A stretch of DNA of 64,000 nucleotides. Origin: Roseiarcus fermentans (GTDB taxonomy: Bacteria; Pseudomonadota; Alphaproteobacteria; Rhizobiales; Beijerinckiaceae). The stretch's first letter is position 1; each line of letters begins with the position of its first letter. The notes beneath the pieces are model-generated. The model made no database searches. It worked only from the letters and a program-made list of their open reading frames with translations, and had not been told where the DNA came from. Where the stretch lies: assembly GCF_003315135.1 (NCBI RefSeq), contig NZ_QNRK01000034.1, positions 1 to 64,000 of the forward strand, written 5' to 3'. Positions 62,189-64,000 of the stretch are shown here, in pieces. The position numbers and the translations under genes were made by a program.

Positions 62189-63505
62189 CTATTGCAGCAG
62201 GCTGCGCCAGCGCGTCAGACTGTCGTAAAGCCGATCGGAATCTTCGGCTTTTGGACCGCCGCCGGCGCCGGCCGCTTTCGCCGTGGCGCGGAACGCGTCG
62301 AGCGACGCGTTGGCGGAGGCCTTTCGCTCGTCGACCCACCCCTGCGCCGCCGCCAGCCGCGGCCAGTCGGCGTTGGGGACCGCAGCGTCCGCCGCGAGGT
62401 TGATCTCGCCCCAGTGTTCGTCGCGCCCCGCCGTCAGGGTCGATTCGTAGGTGTCGAAGAAGGCGCGGGCGAGACGGCCGAGCGCGTCAGCGCGCGGCGA
62501 TCCGGCCGGCGCGTCGATCGCGACCAGCGCCATCGGCGCAGCCACGGTTTCGACCGTGTCGTTGGCCCGGATCAGGTTCGGCCGGTCGGACGCGGCGATC
62601 CGCGCCGGCGCGTAGACCGACTCGAGCGGCGGCGACCATGGGATGGCGACGAGGTGAAAGCGGCCGTCGCCGCCGAACCCGTCCAGCGCATGAGCCTCCC
62701 TCGCCCCGAGGACGACGACCGCATCGCGCTTGCCGCCGGCGAGCGCGGCGAGGGCGTCCGCCAGCGGCTCGTAGGTCGGAGCGACAGTCACGCCCAATCG
62801 CGAAAACAGAAGCTTGGCGCTGATGCCGGTCGTCCCGTCGGGATCGCCGAAGCTGACCGATTTGCCCGCGAGGTCGGCGAGCGACTTCACGTCCTTCGAG
62901 GCGACGACCTCGATGGTTTCCGGCGCGAGCGGCGCGACCAGCGGCACGCGCTTGGGCCAGTCCGGCTGGTATTTGACGCTGACCGCGAGCGAATCGAGGG
63001 TGACGATGGCGAAATCGGCCATGTCGGTCCGCATCACCCTGGCGATCCCGGTCGGCGCGGTCGACCCGACGATGGCGCGGCCCTGCACGCCCTGGTCGCC
63101 GAGGACTTCGACGAATTCCCGCGCCATGCGGCTGGCCGAGAGATCGCCCGGGTCGGCGAGAATGGCGAACGGCTTGAGCGGGGCCGAGGTTTCGCCGCCG
63201 ATCGCGCCCGCGGCGGCCGATCCAGCCGCCGTCGCCGCGACCGCCCCGGCCGCCGCTGCGGCCGCCGCGGGGGCTTCGGGAACCGTCGCTCTCGCCGGCG
63301 CGTTATGCGAATAGCTGCGGCCGGCGCTCCCGCGCCACGCCCCGTGCCACAGGACGCGCTTGCCGTTCTTGTACACGGGGTGATCGTAGCGGATCATGGC
63401 GGGCGCCGCGACCGCGGCGCAGGCCGCGAAGGTCGCCAGAGTCCAAGCTATCGCGAATGCGCACACGCCCATTCGCGGCGACTGTCTCAGTCCCGCGCGA
63501 TTCAA
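62189..63505 (-). CDS. TAXI-family solute-binding protein (orphan)
   Basis: 438 residues. TTG 63505 is chosen over ATG 63472 because only the longer form has a positively charged n-region (NRAGLRQSPR) before the signal helix, and GAGGG stands 6 bp upstream. After an Ala-rich linker (about residues 75-105) comes an NMT1/TAXI-like periplasmic binding domain: FVEVLGDQGVQGRAIVGST, TDMADFAIVTLDSL, LADLAGKSVSFGDPDGTTG, KLLFSRLGV, DALAALAGGKRDAVVVLG. TAXI proteins normally feed TRAP permeases, but no TRAP permease is encoded beside it; an operon with a Sel1-like anchor gene follows. Perhaps a sensor or scaffold rather than a transporter subunit. Confidence 0.8.
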   Translation of the reverse strand: MNRAGLRQSPRMGVCAFAIAWTLATFAACAAVAAPAMIRYDHPVYKNGKRVLWHGAWRGSAGRSYSHNAPARATVPEAPAAAAAAAGAVAATAAGSAAAGAIGGETSAPLKPFAILADPGDLSASRMAREFVEVLGDQGVQGRAIVGSTAPTGIARVMRTDMADFAIVTLDSLAVSVKYQPDWPKRVPLVAPLAPETIEVVASKDVKSLADLAGKSVSFGDPDGTTGISAKLLFSRLGVTVAPTYEPLADALAALAGGKRDAVVVLGAREAHALDGFGGDGRFHLVAIPWSPPLESVYAPARIAASDRPNLIRANDTVETVAAPMALVAIDAPAGSPRADALGRLARAFFDTYESTLTAGRDEHWGEINLAADAAVPNADWPRLAAAQGWVDERKASANASLDAFRATAKAAGAGGGPKAEDSDRLYDSLTRWRSLLQ

Positions 63506-63652
63506 GCCCCAGCCCTCATGCCACGGGCGCCCGGTTCGACGTTCCGCTCATCATAGGGCGCGGAAACTGGCGATGAATTGCGACGTCATCAAGGCAAACA
63601 GTTTTCCTGCTTGACTGTGGCCAAAAAACCTCAGTTCGGCCCCGTATGGTTT

Positions 63653-64000
63653 TCAAGAGGTTATCACGGGGGCGAGAGCGGCCTTCAGCTCGGCCTTCGA
63701 CAATGGTCGTATCGCCGGCCCGTCGAGGTAAACGAGCGCCGCCCGCACCGCGCGACCGGGATAGAGCGGCTCGAGCGCGGCGCCGGTCAGCGCGAGCTGG
63801 GCGACGTGCGCCGGCGCCGGCGCGGCGGGGGCCGCGCCGAGCTTGAAGTCGACGACGTAAACGGCGTCGTCGGTCACGGCGAGGCGGTCGAGGCGGCCCG
63901 ACAACGGCAGGGGCGGCCCGCCCGGGCGGTCGACGGCGCCGGCGAACGGGACCTCGGCGCGAGAATTCGGACCGAACAGCGGCGCGAGCTCGGGAGCGTC
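63653..64000 (-). CDS. addA: AddA double-strand-break repair helicase-nuclease, C-terminal part (cut by window edge)
   Basis: The final 115 residues of a frame running in from beyond the right edge. Readable: LFGPNSRAEVPFAG, PLSGRLDRLAV, VYVVDFKLG and LYPGRAVRAALVYLDGP. The Glu in AEV and the Asp and Lys in VDFK are the PD-(D/E)XK nuclease residues, in the context typical of alphaproteobacterial AddA, which with AddB resects broken ends in place of RecBCD. Upstream domains (helicase) are outside the window. Confidence 0.85.
   Translation of the reverse strand, partial: DAPELAPLFGPNSRAEVPFAGAVDRPGGPPLPLSGRLDRLAVTDDAVYVVDFKLGAAPAAPAPAHVAQLALTGAALEPLYPGRAVRAALVYLDGPAIRPLSKAELKAALAPVITS

Overview
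The window is a 64 kb stretch of very G+C-rich chromosome, almost certainly from an alphaproteobacterium and most likely Hyphomicrobiales (Rhizobiales). This rests on MlaE/MlaF/MlaD plus auxiliary-lipoprotein gene order, a rhizobial-type sugar ABC/oxidoreductase cassette, the C-terminus of AddA, PEPxxWA-type sorting signals, and dispersed palindromic repeats of the kind common in that order. A HiPIP next to an outer-membrane cytochrome-porin suggests a relative of purple non-sulfur or metal-oxidising lineages. The species cannot be named from the sequence alone, and I saw no rRNA, tRNA or CRISPR.

Layout. 0-3.6 kb: tail of an ISAs1 transposase, nitronate monooxygenase, a DUF1045 2H phosphoesterase, and a PNPOx-family flavoprotein. 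3.8-6.3 kb: minus-strand cassette of a choice-of-anchor-A surface protein, an exosortase and a small exported protein. 6.8-8.6 kb: DEAD-box RNA helicase. 9-16 kb: sugar ABC importer plus TIM-barrel isomerase, Gfo/Idh/MocA dehydrogenase and aldo/keto reductase. 16-19 kb: two divergent exosortase substrates. 19.1-19.95 kb: a 154-bp tandem repeat array. 20.2-24 kb: complete Mla-type phospholipid ABC operon. 24-28.7 kb: 2OG oxygenase, DUF1330, a small membrane protein with a CRP-like promoter, a lysine-aminomutase-like radical SAM enzyme, and lipA. 29-31 kb: HiPIP and Cyc2-like cytochrome-porin. 31-34.5 kb: N-carbamoylase-like and D-aminoacylase-like hydrolases. 34.5-38.5 kb: accessory block with ParDE, a lipase and an aldo/keto reductase. 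38.7-44 kb: YgfK-like iron-sulfur oxidoreductase and two PLP enzymes. 44-47.6 kb: glycosyltransferase and glycogen-debranching-like hydrolase. 48.1-48.8 kb: AbrB/PemK toxin-antitoxin. 48.9-52.4 kb: SDR - alpha/beta hydrolase - WS/DGAT lipid operon. 52.6-63.5 kb: mixed catabolic and hypothetical genes, including epoxide hydrolase, acyl-CoA ligase, FAD monooxygenase and an orphan TAXI-type binding protein. End: addA C-terminus.

The most interesting signals are these: (1) HiPIP plus monoheme beta-barrel cytochrome, a candidate extracellular electron-uptake or Fe(II)-oxidation module; (2) an exosortase encoded beside its own probable substrate, with two more substrates 10 kb away; (3) a palindromic repeat that appears to be inserted in frame in a PLP-enzyme gene; (4) a YgfK-like protein lacking its usual pyridine-nucleotide module, beside two PLP enzymes and near amidohydrolases; (5) tandem CRP-consensus boxes and a leader hairpin controlling a 64-residue membrane peptide; (6) a 154-bp minisatellite and two families of paired inverted repeats.

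Gene starts were chosen by Shine-Dalgarno spacing, signal-peptide logic and overlap with neighbours. Several use GTG, TTG or, in one case, apparently CTG. All functional names come from motifs and remembered family features. No database search was run.
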